Assembly: GCA_002361625.1 (NCBI GenBank)
Contig: DETL01000014.1
Coordinates: forward strand, 324,610-361,197
Reading direction: 5' to 3'
Length of the DNA stretch: 36,588 nt
From: Bacteroidales bacterium UBA3289
GTDB lineage: Bacteria; Bacteroidota; Bacteroidia; Bacteroidales; UBA932
The position numbers and the translations under genes are program-made. The notes beneath the pieces are model-generated. The model was not told where the DNA came from, did no database searches, and was given only the letters and a program-made list of their open reading frames with translations. Positions 7,395-15,101 of the stretch are shown here, in pieces. Position 1 is the stretch's first letter, and every line of letters starts with the position of its first letter.

Positions 7395-7562
7395 TTTGGC
7401 GCAGGTGGAGGCTCTGTGTGGTGCAGGTCTCATGATCTTTTGGCGCAGGTGCGGAAAAAGGGTGGGGACCTGCGCCATTGGAACGCACGGATGTTTGTTT
7501 TGCGGAGCAGGTCCCCAGGGGAAAAACACACCTGCGCCAATATACCCCTACACCTGCGCCAA
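7395..7562. repeat. Cluster of GGCGCAGGTG repeats in both orientations
   Basis: Five copies of a roughly 10-bp word occur within 170 bp: GGCGCAGGTG at 7398-7407 and 7442-7451 (preceded by TTT/TTTT), and the reverse complement (A/C)ACCTGCGCCA at about 7468-7477, 7529-7540 and 7551-7562. Two weaker copies (GTGCAGGTC at 7421, AGCAGGTCCCC at 7506) lie between, and GGGGACCTGC/GCAGGTCCCC forms a 10-bp inverted repeat (7464-7473 with 7507-7516). The words lie in the 629-bp gene-free interval 7340-7968, just outside the integrated element. They may be binding sites or a genome-wide intergenic repeat family. Confidence 0.7.
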
Positions 7563-7640
7563 TGCGGGGAAGAACGGATGACCTCGGAGGACGAGATTCC
7601 GCGGCGCTGCGCTTGCGGCATCTCGGTGCCGCCCGCGGGG

Positions 7641-7805
7641 GTCCTTGCGACCTTTTGGGACCCTGCAGCCGTCGGTCCTTCGGACCTCTTGTCTGTTTTC
7701 GTTATCCGTCGTCCGGTGAGCGAGCTCCCCATCCGACGGACAACAAAAACAGCCAGCTGCTTGCGCAGCCGGCTGCAGGGTCCCAAAAGGGTTGCGGAGA
7801 GGACG
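7641..7805. repeat. Long imperfect palindrome with side hairpins, left of the element
   Basis: CTTTTGGGACCCTGCAGCCG (7652-7671) is matched perfectly, as reverse complement, at 7770-7789. Further in, a second pair of 19-bp arms near 7693-7711 and 7734-7752 match at 17 of 19 positions. Small hairpins GGTCC/GGACC (7674-7686) and GCTGC/GCAGC (7756-7769) interrupt the arms. To the left, GCGGCA/TGCCGC (7615-7632) adds another hairpin. The whole looks like a branched cruciform or a large REP/MITE-like element. Its right arm overlaps the left attachment core. The region is GC-rich and has no coding support. Confidence 0.7.
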
Positions 7806-7806
7806 A
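7792..7806 (+). other. attL core of the integrative element
   Basis: TTGCGGAGAGGACGA is identical to 28959-28973, which is the 3' end of tRNA-Ser(GCT) plus three flanking bases. It lies 162 bp upstream of the integrase start. The direct repeat, the tRNA location and the adjacent integrase fit integration into a tRNA 3' end. The limit of the core is set only by sequence identity. Confidence 0.75.
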
Positions 7807-7918
7807 CCCCAGAACGACAAGTTTTCAAATATTTTTTGTCGTTTATTGGTGTTTGTTATATCATTGAATATTAGATGATTACAGGCGTGTTTGTTTAGTT
7901 TGATTTTTTTATCGACAC

Positions 7919-7949
7919 TTGGATTTTTCAAAAAATGGGTGTAATTTTG
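7919..7949 (+). promoter_or_regulatory. Integrase promoter
   Basis: The -33 TTG (7919-7921) and -7 box TAATTTTG (7942-7949) are separated by 20 bp. Transcription would start near 7956, which favours the ATG at 7969 over the in-frame GTG at 7951 as the integrase start. Confidence 0.65.
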
Positions 7950-7968
7950 GGTGCAGATACCCAGTTTT

Positions 7969-9261
7969 ATGTCAATTACTATTCCTCATCGCATCAACAA
8001 AGGAATCGTTCCCAGAAAGGAGCGTTCGGAGTACCAAATACGACTTCGCATTACTTATCGTGGTAATCGGCTTGACCTCTATACCGGTTTGGTGATTGCC
8101 CCTGATAAATGGATTGATACGGCTGAAGTAAATGGAGAAAAGGTCGTAGTTCAGCAGGTGAAAAAGAACTGCAAGTCCTCCCAGGGATATACTGCGACTC
8201 AAATAAACAATGCACTGGACGAGCGTGTTAAGTTTGTAGAAAAACTATTTGTTGATTATGAAGAGGCGGAATATACACCTTTGCCAGAGGAAATACGAGA
8301 TAAGTTCAATGCCAAGTATGGTCCAGGGAGCATAAGGAAGGAAACCTTTTATACAATCTTTGACCTGTTTATGGTCAAGCAGGGCAAGGATGCGTCTTGG
8401 CAAAGTACTACCTATCAAAAGTTTAGGACGGTAAAGAAACATTTGCTGAACTACGATAAAAACCTCACCTTTCAAAAACTTGATGCGGAGGGGTTGATAA
8501 GATATAGGGATTTCCTCTGGGAGACTGAAAAACTGAACAACGCCTCAACAAATAAGCAATTAGATTTTGTACATCAGTTCCTTTCCTGGGCAGAAAGAAA
8601 CGGCTATTGCAAAACAAACTTCCGAGATTTCAATGCGAAGATGAAGACATTGGTGAAGGATGTATTTGCACTTAATGATGAGGAACTTAACCAAATACGG
8701 GAGTTTGAGTTCAACAATACGCTCGACAAGTACCATACGCTTGAATACACCCGGGATTGTTTCGTGTTTTCGTGTTATACGGGGCTGCGGCATAGTGATG
8801 TGTTTCGCCTGACCAGACCGCAGGTGGATTTTAACGAGAAGACCATCGCTATACCGGTGAAAAAAACCCGAGATTTTGTCAAGATACCACTTCACGATGT
8901 TGCGCTGGGAATATTGGAGAAATATAAGGACGAGATTTTTGATGGCGACAAGGCTCTGCCGATACTTACAGACCAAAAATGCAATGTCAATATAAAGACG
9001 GTAGGGCTTCTTTGCGGACTTACGGAACCTCGCTCCATACATAAGATGGTAGGGACAGAAGAAAAGACAGAGACGAAACCGATGTATAAGTACCTGTCAT
9101 TTCATTGTGGGAGACGAACCTTCATAAGCCGTATGCTTTCGGAGGGAGCAGCCCCATCGGTCGTGATGTCTATGACTGGACATAAGAAATATGATGCGAT
9201 GCGTCCGTATGTCCGTATTTTGGACCCGGCGAAGAGAGAGGCAATAGAAAAACTAAAATAA
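7969..9261 (+). CDS. Tyrosine-type site-specific integrase
   Basis: The protein has 430 residues from the ATG at 7969 (MSITIPHRINKGIVPRK); an alternative GTG start at 7951 would add six residues but lies over the predicted transcript start. The N-terminal arm-type DNA-binding region (about 1-115) and SAM-like core-binding region (about 125-225) are followed by a complete catalytic domain: R274 (GLRHSD), K298/K299 (VKKTRDFVKIP), H379 and R382 (FHCGRRTF), H405 (TGHKKYD) and the nucleophile Y414 (RPYVRI). The size and layout are usual for Bacteroidota transposon and island integrases. It would join attP on the excised element with attB at tRNA-Ser. It lies directly inside attL, and a possible excisionase is at the opposite end (28138-28899). 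Confidence 0.95.
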   Translation: MSITIPHRINKGIVPRKERSEYQIRLRITYRGNRLDLYTGLVIAPDKWIDTAEVNGEKVVVQQVKKNCKSSQGYTATQINNALDERVKFVEKLFVDYEEAEYTPLPEEIRDKFNAKYGPGSIRKETFYTIFDLFMVKQGKDASWQSTTYQKFRTVKKHLLNYDKNLTFQKLDAEGLIRYRDFLWETEKLNNASTNKQLDFVHQFLSWAERNGYCKTNFRDFNAKMKTLVKDVFALNDEELNQIREFEFNNTLDKYHTLEYTRDCFVFSCYTGLRHSDVFRLTRPQVDFNEKTIAIPVKKTRDFVKIPLHDVALGILEKYKDEIFDGDKALPILTDQKCNVNIKTVGLLCGLTEPRSIHKMVGTEEKTETKPMYKYLSFHCGRRTFISRMLSEGAAPSVVMSMTGHKKYDAMRPYVRILDPAKREAIEKLK

Positions 9262-9266
9262 CACAA

Positions 9267-9298
9267 AAGAGCCACCTCAACTCAATGAAGTGGCTCTT
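9267..9298. terminator. Bidirectional terminator between integrase and the fusion gene
   Basis: AAGAGCCAC (9267-9275) pairs with GTGGCTCTT (9290-9298), 9 bp perfect with a 14-nt loop. It has A-rich sequence on the left and TCTTAT on the right, between two convergent genes, so it can stop both transcripts. Confidence 0.8.
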
Positions 9299-9302
9299 CT
9301 TA

Positions 9303-12300
9303 TCACAACACTCTATCATTGAAGCGATAAAGTATTTCCCTAAACTCTTCCGGGAATGCTCGCTTCTTGACCTCCTTCAATATGGGTTCTGGTAATTCTC
9401 CATAGAAGGCTTCGGCTATGCTTCCGGTGATTGCTCCTATCGTATCAGCATCCCCCCCCAGGGAAACGGCATTTCGTACCGCACTCTCAAAGTCTTTGCT
9501 CCACAAGAATGACATCAACGCTCCTTCCACGGTCTTCATACAATCCCAGGTCCATTCGTATTCTTCTCTGTACTTCTCAATGGGTTGTGAGAGGTCAAAG
9601 CCGTACCGGTCAGTCATAAACTCTTTAATTTCTTCTTTGCTTTTCCCGGTCCGGGCAAGTAGTACAGCTACGGCTGCTGCTTTTGCTCCATTTATGGCAA
9701 TAGGATGGTTGTGTGTCAGCGATGCTTGGATTTCGGCAGCTCTCTCCACTTCTTCCAGGGTGTTGAAGAACCAGCCGACAGGTGAAACCCTCATTGCTGC
9801 GCCATTACTCCACGACTCTCTTCCAAATTGACGGTTCTCATCAAACAGCCATTCCGTAAAACTATCGCTGAAACATCTATCCCGCCCGTGTATTCTGTGC
9901 CTTGTCCCGTGATATACAAACCGGTCAGCCAGGTATTCCCAGGTAAGGTTTTCATCATTGAGAAGCCAGTCCATCACTGCAATTGTCAGCACCGTGTCGT
10001 CAGTGTATTTGCAAGGTTTGCTGAACAGAGGGAAGTCTGTCGTTTTTATTGAGTTCTTGTGTCTTTCGTAGGGTCTGCCAATCATATCACCGGCAATGGC
10101 TCCCCACATTCGCCTCTTTTCCCCTTCAAAGATGAGTTTTCTTCCAAGGAGATGTATGTTCTTTGATTCCAATAACTTATAGTCTATCTTGGGTTCTCGT
10201 TGATTCTTCCAACAATATCGACAAATGGTAAGAATCTTCCCCATCACATTACTCCCCCTGAAAACGCCGTAATCAGTGAAGTCATTGAACTTATCCGTAA
10301 TCAATCTATCTTGTTCCGCATCTGTTAGAGAACGCTCTGTCATTTTAACATACTTCTCCACCAGTTTGTAGTATTCCTTCCGCTCCTGGTTCCTCGCTCC
10401 CCAGAAAACCGAAGTGTCGTTGGTCTTATGTGCCTGGAAGGTTGTATCTTCGATGATAATGGCATCGTCCGGGACAGCCAATAGCAATTCTCTAAACTCC
10501 TGGTTCTTGCACACCTTCTGCCAGACAACGTACATCATCCACTGGACATTGAAATCGTACCAGTCTTTCCGTGCCTTATCCTCATTGTTGTGGCGGATGT
10601 CTCTCTTGGCAGTCCCCCCATTCGTCTCTGCTACCAATTGTTGTTGGATTGCCAGTTGTTCCGGGGTATTGTCGCTGAACATTCCGCAGATGTAGGCGAT
10701 TTCGCTATTATGGAAATGGATACCCTTAATGTCAAACCCAAAACCATTGTTCATATTGCCGAAAGGAATCCAAAACAAACCTTTTCTTTTGTCGGGCTTC
10801 TTCCGGAATGCATAATATAGGTATTTGGAGGCATCATATTCTTCCCATTGAGTTAGTTTTTCGGGATGGAAAACGAACCCCATTTTATTCCCCGAGAGTT
10901 TGGATGTATTCTGCCTTTCAACCTCTTCCATTTCTCTTATAGCAGTACGCAATCGCTGAACCTCAACATCCGTCTTTGCTTTATCAGTGTATTGCAATTG
11001 ACCATTCCTTGTGAGTTCCTGAATAAACGAAACTCCGTTCTTGGGAATACGCTTATCTATCTGCTTGGCGTTATAGTTCTCCGGGTCGCAAGGATTGATA
11101 CCAAGCCCTTTCTCTTCATAATCAGCGAGGAATACATTGGATTTGATGAGAAGGTCCAGGGCGGCTCGTGCATCGTTATACTTTGTCTCAATGATGACTA
11201 TCGGGGTCTCTGCTGCCAGGGCTATTTTACGGATACTCTTCACCAACCCTATATTCCTGGGAGTGATGAAGAGAACTACTGCGACATCGCTCTCTGCCTG
11301 TGTGTGCTTCTTGCTGGTGTGCCTGGTATGGTTGCCGACAAAGAGGAACCTTCCGTGGCAATAGTTCCGGTAATCACTAACCTGGGCTGATGCTACGCCG
11401 GTTTCTACAAGGACGCTCTCAAAATCGTGTGCCGCCGGTTCTCCATAATCGCTGAACAACACTACGAAATGACGGATTTTCCTCAACGGGGTCAGTTTTG
11501 CTGCGGAGTTATTAAGCCGGTACTGGTAAGCAGGAGTATCTGTCTCAATATCGCTTGCCCTATTCCCGGTAAAGGCACGATAAACAAGGGCATCCCGGTA
11601 AAACTTGTTCTCGACAGAAACAAAACTCTCTTCAAAGCCGGGGGTGTTGAACAGAAATACCCTGGACGGGTCAAAGTCTTTGAACGCATCCCCCAGGTGG
11701 AAAGTAATACACGATGTGTTCTCCGGATTGATTTTAAGAAGCCGTGATGCTGCGTATTTAATATCCATATTGCCTCCACCAGCGGACAGGAGAAGACACC
11801 GGCATCCCTTGATGGTCTCATCACTCATTGAGGCGAGTTCCAGAGGGGTTATGCACCGGGCAATGCCTTTATTCATTTCGTACAGATGACCGGCGAAGTG
11901 GTCCAGCATTCCTCCGTTGCCGACAAAGAGCATTGGTTTCCCCGGGTCCTGGAAGAGAAAATCGTGGAGGACTTTTATATCCTGTGAGTCAGCATCCTGG
12001 AATAACTCTGGGAGATTCATCAGGCGTTCGCTCATTGGTGTGTATCTCTTCTTTGATGGCGTTTGAACCTCCTTCTCGCCCCAGACCAGGGATTTTGGCT
12101 CCCTTCTCGTGCGTTTGGTTGCAACTTCCTTGCTCTTCCCGTCAATATACGGAAGGTATCTCGTGATGGCAGTCCTTCCAAGACCGGTCAAACCCATCAG
12201 TTTTGTTATGCTTGCCTTTGGATTGTCCTTTCTTACCTCTCGTATTCTTTCAATGAGGTGTTTCTGCCGGTCTCCTTCCCGGTCTATACCTCGTGTCTTA

Positions 12301-12398
12301 ACGAAGTATTTGATGGCATCTATGGAAACCTGGTTCTTTTCGGCATTCTCTTTCAGCGACAATGCTGGGTCATAAACAATCTTGCTCTTCCGGGGCAT
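9303..12398 (-). CDS. Multi-domain protein: HTH, SIS-like, NADAR-like and ADP-ribosylglycohydrolase
   Basis: The protein has 1031 residues. Residues 9-82 (YDPALSLKENAE to TAITRYL) form paired HTH-like segments. Residues about 120-460 resemble two SIS (sugar isomerase) lobes: MLFVGNGG (156-163), LLLSAGGGNMDI (202-213), DYRNYCHGR (342-350). Residues about 535-755 fit NADAR, a family that removes ADP-ribose from guanine bases: an E566 region, EFRELLLAVPDDAIIIE (634-650), FWGARN (665-670) and GSNVMGKILTICR (715-727). Residues 763-1031 are a complete ADP-ribosylglycohydrolase: GAIAGDMIGRPYE, metal-binding TDDT (799-802), SNGAAMRVSP (864-873), and GGDADTIGAITGS (981-993) with D983, D985 and T986. 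It is therefore predicted to reverse ADP-ribosylation of nucleic acid and/or protein, or to handle a NAD-derived signal. No ADP-ribosyltransferase lies next to it. SIS assignment is the least certain. Confidence 0.8.
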   Translation of the reverse strand: MPRKSKIVYDPALSLKENAEKNQVSIDAIKYFVKTRGIDREGDRQKHLIERIREVRKDNPKASITKLMGLTGLGRTAITRYLPYIDGKSKEVATKRTRREPKSLVWGEKEVQTPSKKRYTPMSERLMNLPELFQDADSQDIKVLHDFLFQDPGKPMLFVGNGGMLDHFAGHLYEMNKGIARCITPLELASMSDETIKGCRCLLLSAGGGNMDIKYAASRLLKINPENTSCITFHLGDAFKDFDPSRVFLFNTPGFEESFVSVENKFYRDALVYRAFTGNRASDIETDTPAYQYRLNNSAAKLTPLRKIRHFVVLFSDYGEPAAHDFESVLVETGVASAQVSDYRNYCHGRFLFVGNHTRHTSKKHTQAESDVAVVLFITPRNIGLVKSIRKIALAAETPIVIIETKYNDARAALDLLIKSNVFLADYEEKGLGINPCDPENYNAKQIDKRIPKNGVSFIQELTRNGQLQYTDKAKTDVEVQRLRTAIREMEEVERQNTSKLSGNKMGFVFHPEKLTQWEEYDASKYLYYAFRKKPDKRKGLFWIPFGNMNNGFGFDIKGIHFHNSEIAYICGMFSDNTPEQLAIQQQLVAETNGGTAKRDIRHNNEDKARKDWYDFNVQWMMYVVWQKVCKNQEFRELLLAVPDDAIIIEDTTFQAHKTNDTSVFWGARNQERKEYYKLVEKYVKMTERSLTDAEQDRLITDKFNDFTDYGVFRGSNVMGKILTICRYCWKNQREPKIDYKLLESKNIHLLGRKLIFEGEKRRMWGAIAGDMIGRPYERHKNSIKTTDFPLFSKPCKYTDDTVLTIAVMDWLLNDENLTWEYLADRFVYHGTRHRIHGRDRCFSDSFTEWLFDENRQFGRESWSNGAAMRVSPVGWFFNTLEEVERAAEIQASLTHNHPIAINGAKAAAVAVLLARTGKSKEEIKEFMTDRYGFDLSQPIEKYREEYEWTWDCMKTVEGALMSFLWSKDFESAVRNAVSLGGDADTIGAITGSIAEAFYGELPEPILKEVKKRAFPEEFREILYRFNDRVL

Positions 12399-12433
12399 AA
12401 CTATTATGTTTTTGGGTAGGAAAACAAACTACA

Positions 12434-12441
12434 CAAAGTTA
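12434..12441 (-). promoter_or_regulatory. -7 box of the NADAR/ADP-ribosylglycohydrolase fusion gene
   Basis: On the minus strand TAACTTTG matches TAnnTTTG, 35 bp upstream of the ATG at 12398. No TTG lies at the usual -33 distance. Confidence 0.5.
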
Positions 12442-12497
12442 AGTAAATAATCCAAGTTTTTCTTCCCAGCGAACTATTTATTGGAAAGTGAAGTTCA

Positions 12498-12941
12498 ATG
12501 GAAGAAATAGAACAATGGCAAGATATAAAAGGACACGAAGGTAAATACCAGGCAAGCGACCAAGGAAGAGTAAGAAGCATTACGAGAACAATCATCAACT
12601 GCCGGGGACGGAAGCAGTCATTCAGGGAGACGATATTACGACCTGACTATGCCCCCAATGGCTATGAACGGGTATGTCTGCCCAAGGACGGGAAGTATAA
12701 GCATCACCGGGTAGCGAAAATCATCTATGAAACATTTGTCGGTCCCGTCCCGGAAGGTATGGAGATAGACCATATCAACGGGAACAACAGAGATAACCGG
12801 TTGGAAAACCTCCGGGTCTGCACGCATAAGGAAAACTGCAATAACCCTATTACCCTGGAAAGAGTAAGGCTGGCGAACCAGAAGCGTAGCCAGAAGAAGA
12901 AGGAATGGTGGGCGAAGAAGAAAGCCGCCTCAACGATGTGA
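12498..12941 (+). CDS. HNH endonuclease with NUMOD4 domain
   Basis: The protein has 147 residues. The N-terminus (EQWQDIKGHEGKYQASDQGR, about 5-24) is a typical NUMOD4 DNA-recognition motif of homing-type nucleases. The HNH core follows: HHRVAKIIYETFVG (about 73-86), MEIDHINGNNRDNRLENL (about 92-109) with D95, H96 and N99-N103, and the third element RVCTHKENCNN (110-120). The tail is Lys-rich. It would cut double-stranded DNA at a defined site. It stands alone between the fusion gene and the membrane protein, divergent from the former, and seems to be a free-standing selfish nuclease or a host-benefit nuclease within the element. No intron was recognised around it. Confidence 0.9.
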   Translation: MEEIEQWQDIKGHEGKYQASDQGRVRSITRTIINCRGRKQSFRETILRPDYAPNGYERVCLPKDGKYKHHRVAKIIYETFVGPVPEGMEIDHINGNNRDNRLENLRVCTHKENCNNPITLERVRLANQKRSQKKKEWWAKKKAASTM

Positions 12942-13045
12942 AACGGCTCTCCTGGAAGGTGTAAGACTTCTGTGCTTTCTATTACGATTTTTGTGTATCT
13001 TAACTGAAAATCAGCGTTTTAACTATAAGCACAATACCCCGGGTG

Positions 13046-13078
13046 TATGACTTTTGTCGGTTTTCTTCAAAAGTCGTA
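13046..13078. terminator. Hairpin between convergent genes, likely bidirectional terminator
   Basis: TATGACTTTTG (13046-13056) pairs with CAAAAGTCGTA (13068-13078): 11 bp with one wobble pair and an 11-nt loop, followed by TAGTTTTG. It lies between the HNH gene and the leftward membrane-protein gene. Each arm also carries the AAAAGTC(A/G)TA word seen at the hsdM promoter and before the short recombinase. Confidence 0.55.
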
Positions 13079-13088
13079 TAGTTTTGTG

Positions 13089-13466
13089 CTAATTCACCGG
13101 CTCAATCACAGGAACATTACGGACTCTATCTTGGGTGTCCGTGTAAGTATAGACCCCCTTGATATAGAACTTGTTTTTAGCGATATGCTTGCCATCGTAG
13201 ATTTTCTCTCCGTGGACGAGGTAGATGTCCATCCCATCAGCATAGTGCTTTGGTCTCGATAAGCCATAATCATCTTGCAACATTTGGAACACATCTACAC
13301 CATTGTGGAAGGTAATCGTCTCGTAAGGTTCCTCGTACCAGGTTATCGGGCTATTACGGACACTATTCTCACTATCTGTATTGGATGATGCATAGATGAA
13401 AGCACCAGCAATCGTTATGATGATGCCGACAATAACACCCAATAGAAATACTAATCCCTTTTTCAT
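13089..13466 (-). CDS. Single-pass membrane protein, 125 aa, unknown function
   Basis: The protein has 125 residues. It begins MKKGLVFLLGVIVGIIITIAG, a basic start followed by one hydrophobic segment ending near residue 25, which could be a membrane anchor or an uncleaved signal. The remainder (about 100 residues) is soluble and beta-rich, with YEEPYETITFHNG and DMDIY-like segments, and ends IEPVN. No enzyme motif is seen. It is transcribed leftward from a region shared with the hsdM promoter (-7 box TATCTTTG on the minus strand, 13524-13531), so it is divergent from the type I restriction operon. A link to that operon is possible but unproven. Confidence 0.75.
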   Translation of the reverse strand: MKKGLVFLLGVIVGIIITIAGAFIYASSNTDSENSVRNSPITWYEEPYETITFHNGVDVFQMLQDDYGLSRPKHYADGMDIYLVHGEKIYDGKHIAKNKFYIKGVYTYTDTQDRVRNVPVIEPVN

Positions 13467-13523
13467 ACTCTATCTGTTGTTTTGACTGGTAAAACGATGT
13501 TCTGTGTTTTAGGTTGGTCTTCA

Positions 13524-13531
13524 CAAAGATA
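13524..13531 (-). promoter_or_regulatory. -7 box of the 125-aa membrane protein gene
   Basis: On the minus strand TATCTTTG matches TAnnTTTG, with a leader of about 50 nt before the ATG at 13466. It lies back to back with the hsdM promoter. Confidence 0.5.
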
Positions 13532-13541
13532 GCGATTTTCG

Positions 13542-13572
13542 TTAAGTCTTCTCCGTAAAAGTCGTATATTTG
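13542..13572 (+). promoter_or_regulatory. hsdMSR operon promoter
   Basis: The -7 box TATATTTG is at 13565-13572, and a -33-like TTA (one change from TTG) at 13542-13544, with 20 bp between. The spacer carries AAAAGTCGTA (13557-13566), a word repeated in this part of the element. The hsdM start at 13605 is 32 bp downstream. Confidence 0.6.
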
Positions 13573-13604
13573 TATGATAGCAAGAACACAACACCCAACA
13601 CAAT

Positions 13605-15098
13605 ATGATTACAGGCGAGATTAAAAATCGCATTGACGCTATATGGGATACCTTTTGGAATGGTGGTATCGCTAACTCGATGGATATCGTGGGGCAGATG
13701 ACATATCTGTTCTTTATGAAGATGCTGGACGATGCCGAAACAAAGAGAGAGGCGAATGCTGCTCTGTTCGGCGGGAAGGTAAGCAATCCCGTTTTCCCGG
13801 AAGGCAACTGGCATAACCCGGAAACGGATAGGGATGTTCCTTACCAGGGTCTCCGCTGGCACATCTTCAAAAACGATGAAGTGACCTCTATGTTTAACAC
13901 CATCCGCAATGATGTGTTTGTCTTCATCAAAAACCTGGGGACCGGTAAGGCATCGGCATACTCCCGGTTTATGAAGGACGCAGTGTTCCTAATCCAAAAT
14001 CCCCGTACCCTGGTGAAAGTCGTGGATGGCATTGATGCCCTGGATATGAACGACCGGGACGCAATGGGTGATGTCTATGAGTATATCCTGGGCAAGATGG
14101 CTGCATCTGGCAATAATGGTCAGTTCCGTACCCCGAGACATATTATCCGTATGATGGTGGAACTAATGAAACCCACGCTGAAAGACGAAATCTGCGACCC
14201 TGCAATGGGAAGTGCCGGGTTCATCGTGGAGAGTGCCAAGTACATCACGGACCACTATAAGAGCGAACTTCTCAAAAAGGAGAATGCAGACCACTACAAG
14301 AAGGGGATGTTTCACGGCTTTGATACCGATGTGATGATGCTGCGTATCGGTGCGATGAACCTGATGCTGCACGGGGTTGATGAGCCGGAAATCGCTTGGA
14401 GGGATAGTCTTTCTTCCAGCAATACCGATAAGGACCGCTACACGCTCTGCCTTGCCAATCCGCCTTTTGCTGGTAGTGTGGATAGTGAAGATATCAGTAA
14501 GTCGCTCCTGGCTATCGCTAATACCAAGAAGACGGAACTACTCTTTGTATCGCTCTTCGTGAGAATGCTGCAACTGGGTGGAAGATGTGCCTCCATTGTC
14601 CCGGACGGGGTTCTGTTCGGCAACTCCAACGCTCAACTTGCCGTGAGGAAGCAACTGATAGACAACCAGAGATTGCAAGCGGTGATATCTATGCCTTCCG
14701 GTGTATTCCAGCCCTACTCCGGGGTTTCCACGGCCATCCTTATCTTCACCAAGACCAATGCCGGTGGAACTGACAAGGTGTGGTTCTATGATATGCAAGC
14801 GGATGGGTTTTCCCTGGACCAGAGGCGGCAGGAAGTTGAAGAGAACGATATCCCGGATGTAATTGCCCGGTTCAACAATCTTGCTGGGGAAGAGACCCGG
14901 ACCAGGAAAGACAAGAGTTTCCTTGTTTCCGTGGAAGAAATCCGTGAGAATGACTATGTTCTCTCAATGAACAAGTACAAGGAAGTGGAGCGTGAGGTCG
15001 TAGAGTACGAGAAACCGGAAGTTATCCTGGACCGGATTGACAACCTGGAAACTGAAATCAGTGCGGCTCTTGCAGCGTTCCGTGCAAAGTTCTTGTAG
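13605..15098 (+). CDS. hsdM: Type I restriction-modification system, methyltransferase subunit
   Basis: The protein has 497 residues. It starts with the HsdM N-terminal helical domain (IKNRIDAIWDTFWNGG... YLFFMKMLDD, about 5-42). The gamma-class N6-adenine methyltransferase domain follows, with SAM-binding motif I DPAMGSAGF (198-206) and catalytic motif IV NPPF (285-288). The region before it (DVYEYILGKMAASGNNGQFRTPRHII) is typical of HsdM. It would methylate adenine at the site chosen by HsdS and is needed for restriction as well. It is the first gene of hsdM-hsdS-hsdR: the stop is 3 bp before the hsdS start. No disruption is visible, so the enzyme is probably active. Confidence 0.97.
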   Translation: MITGEIKNRIDAIWDTFWNGGIANSMDIVGQMTYLFFMKMLDDAETKREANAALFGGKVSNPVFPEGNWHNPETDRDVPYQGLRWHIFKNDEVTSMFNTIRNDVFVFIKNLGTGKASAYSRFMKDAVFLIQNPRTLVKVVDGIDALDMNDRDAMGDVYEYILGKMAASGNNGQFRTPRHIIRMMVELMKPTLKDEICDPAMGSAGFIVESAKYITDHYKSELLKKENADHYKKGMFHGFDTDVMMLRIGAMNLMLHGVDEPEIAWRDSLSSSNTDKDRYTLCLANPPFAGSVDSEDISKSLLAIANTKKTELLFVSLFVRMLQLGGRCASIVPDGVLFGNSNAQLAVRKQLIDNQRLQAVISMPSGVFQPYSGVSTAILIFTKTNAGGTDKVWFYDMQADGFSLDQRRQEVEENDIPDVIARFNNLAGEETRTRKDKSFLVSVEEIRENDYVLSMNKYKEVEREVVEYEKPEVILDRIDNLETEISAALAAFRAKFL

Positions 15099-15101
15099 GC
15101 A

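Noticed and set aside
7416..7931. Several overlapping open frames of 60-150 codons in the palindromic region
   Set aside because: They occur in several frames at once, follow the GC-rich inverted repeats, and lack start signals and family features.
7936..7962. GGGTGCAGATACCC next to the integrase and GTGGGTGCA near 28907 as attachment cores
   Set aside because: The shared part is only about 7 bp, while the 15-bp match to the tRNA-Ser end is longer and at the expected place.
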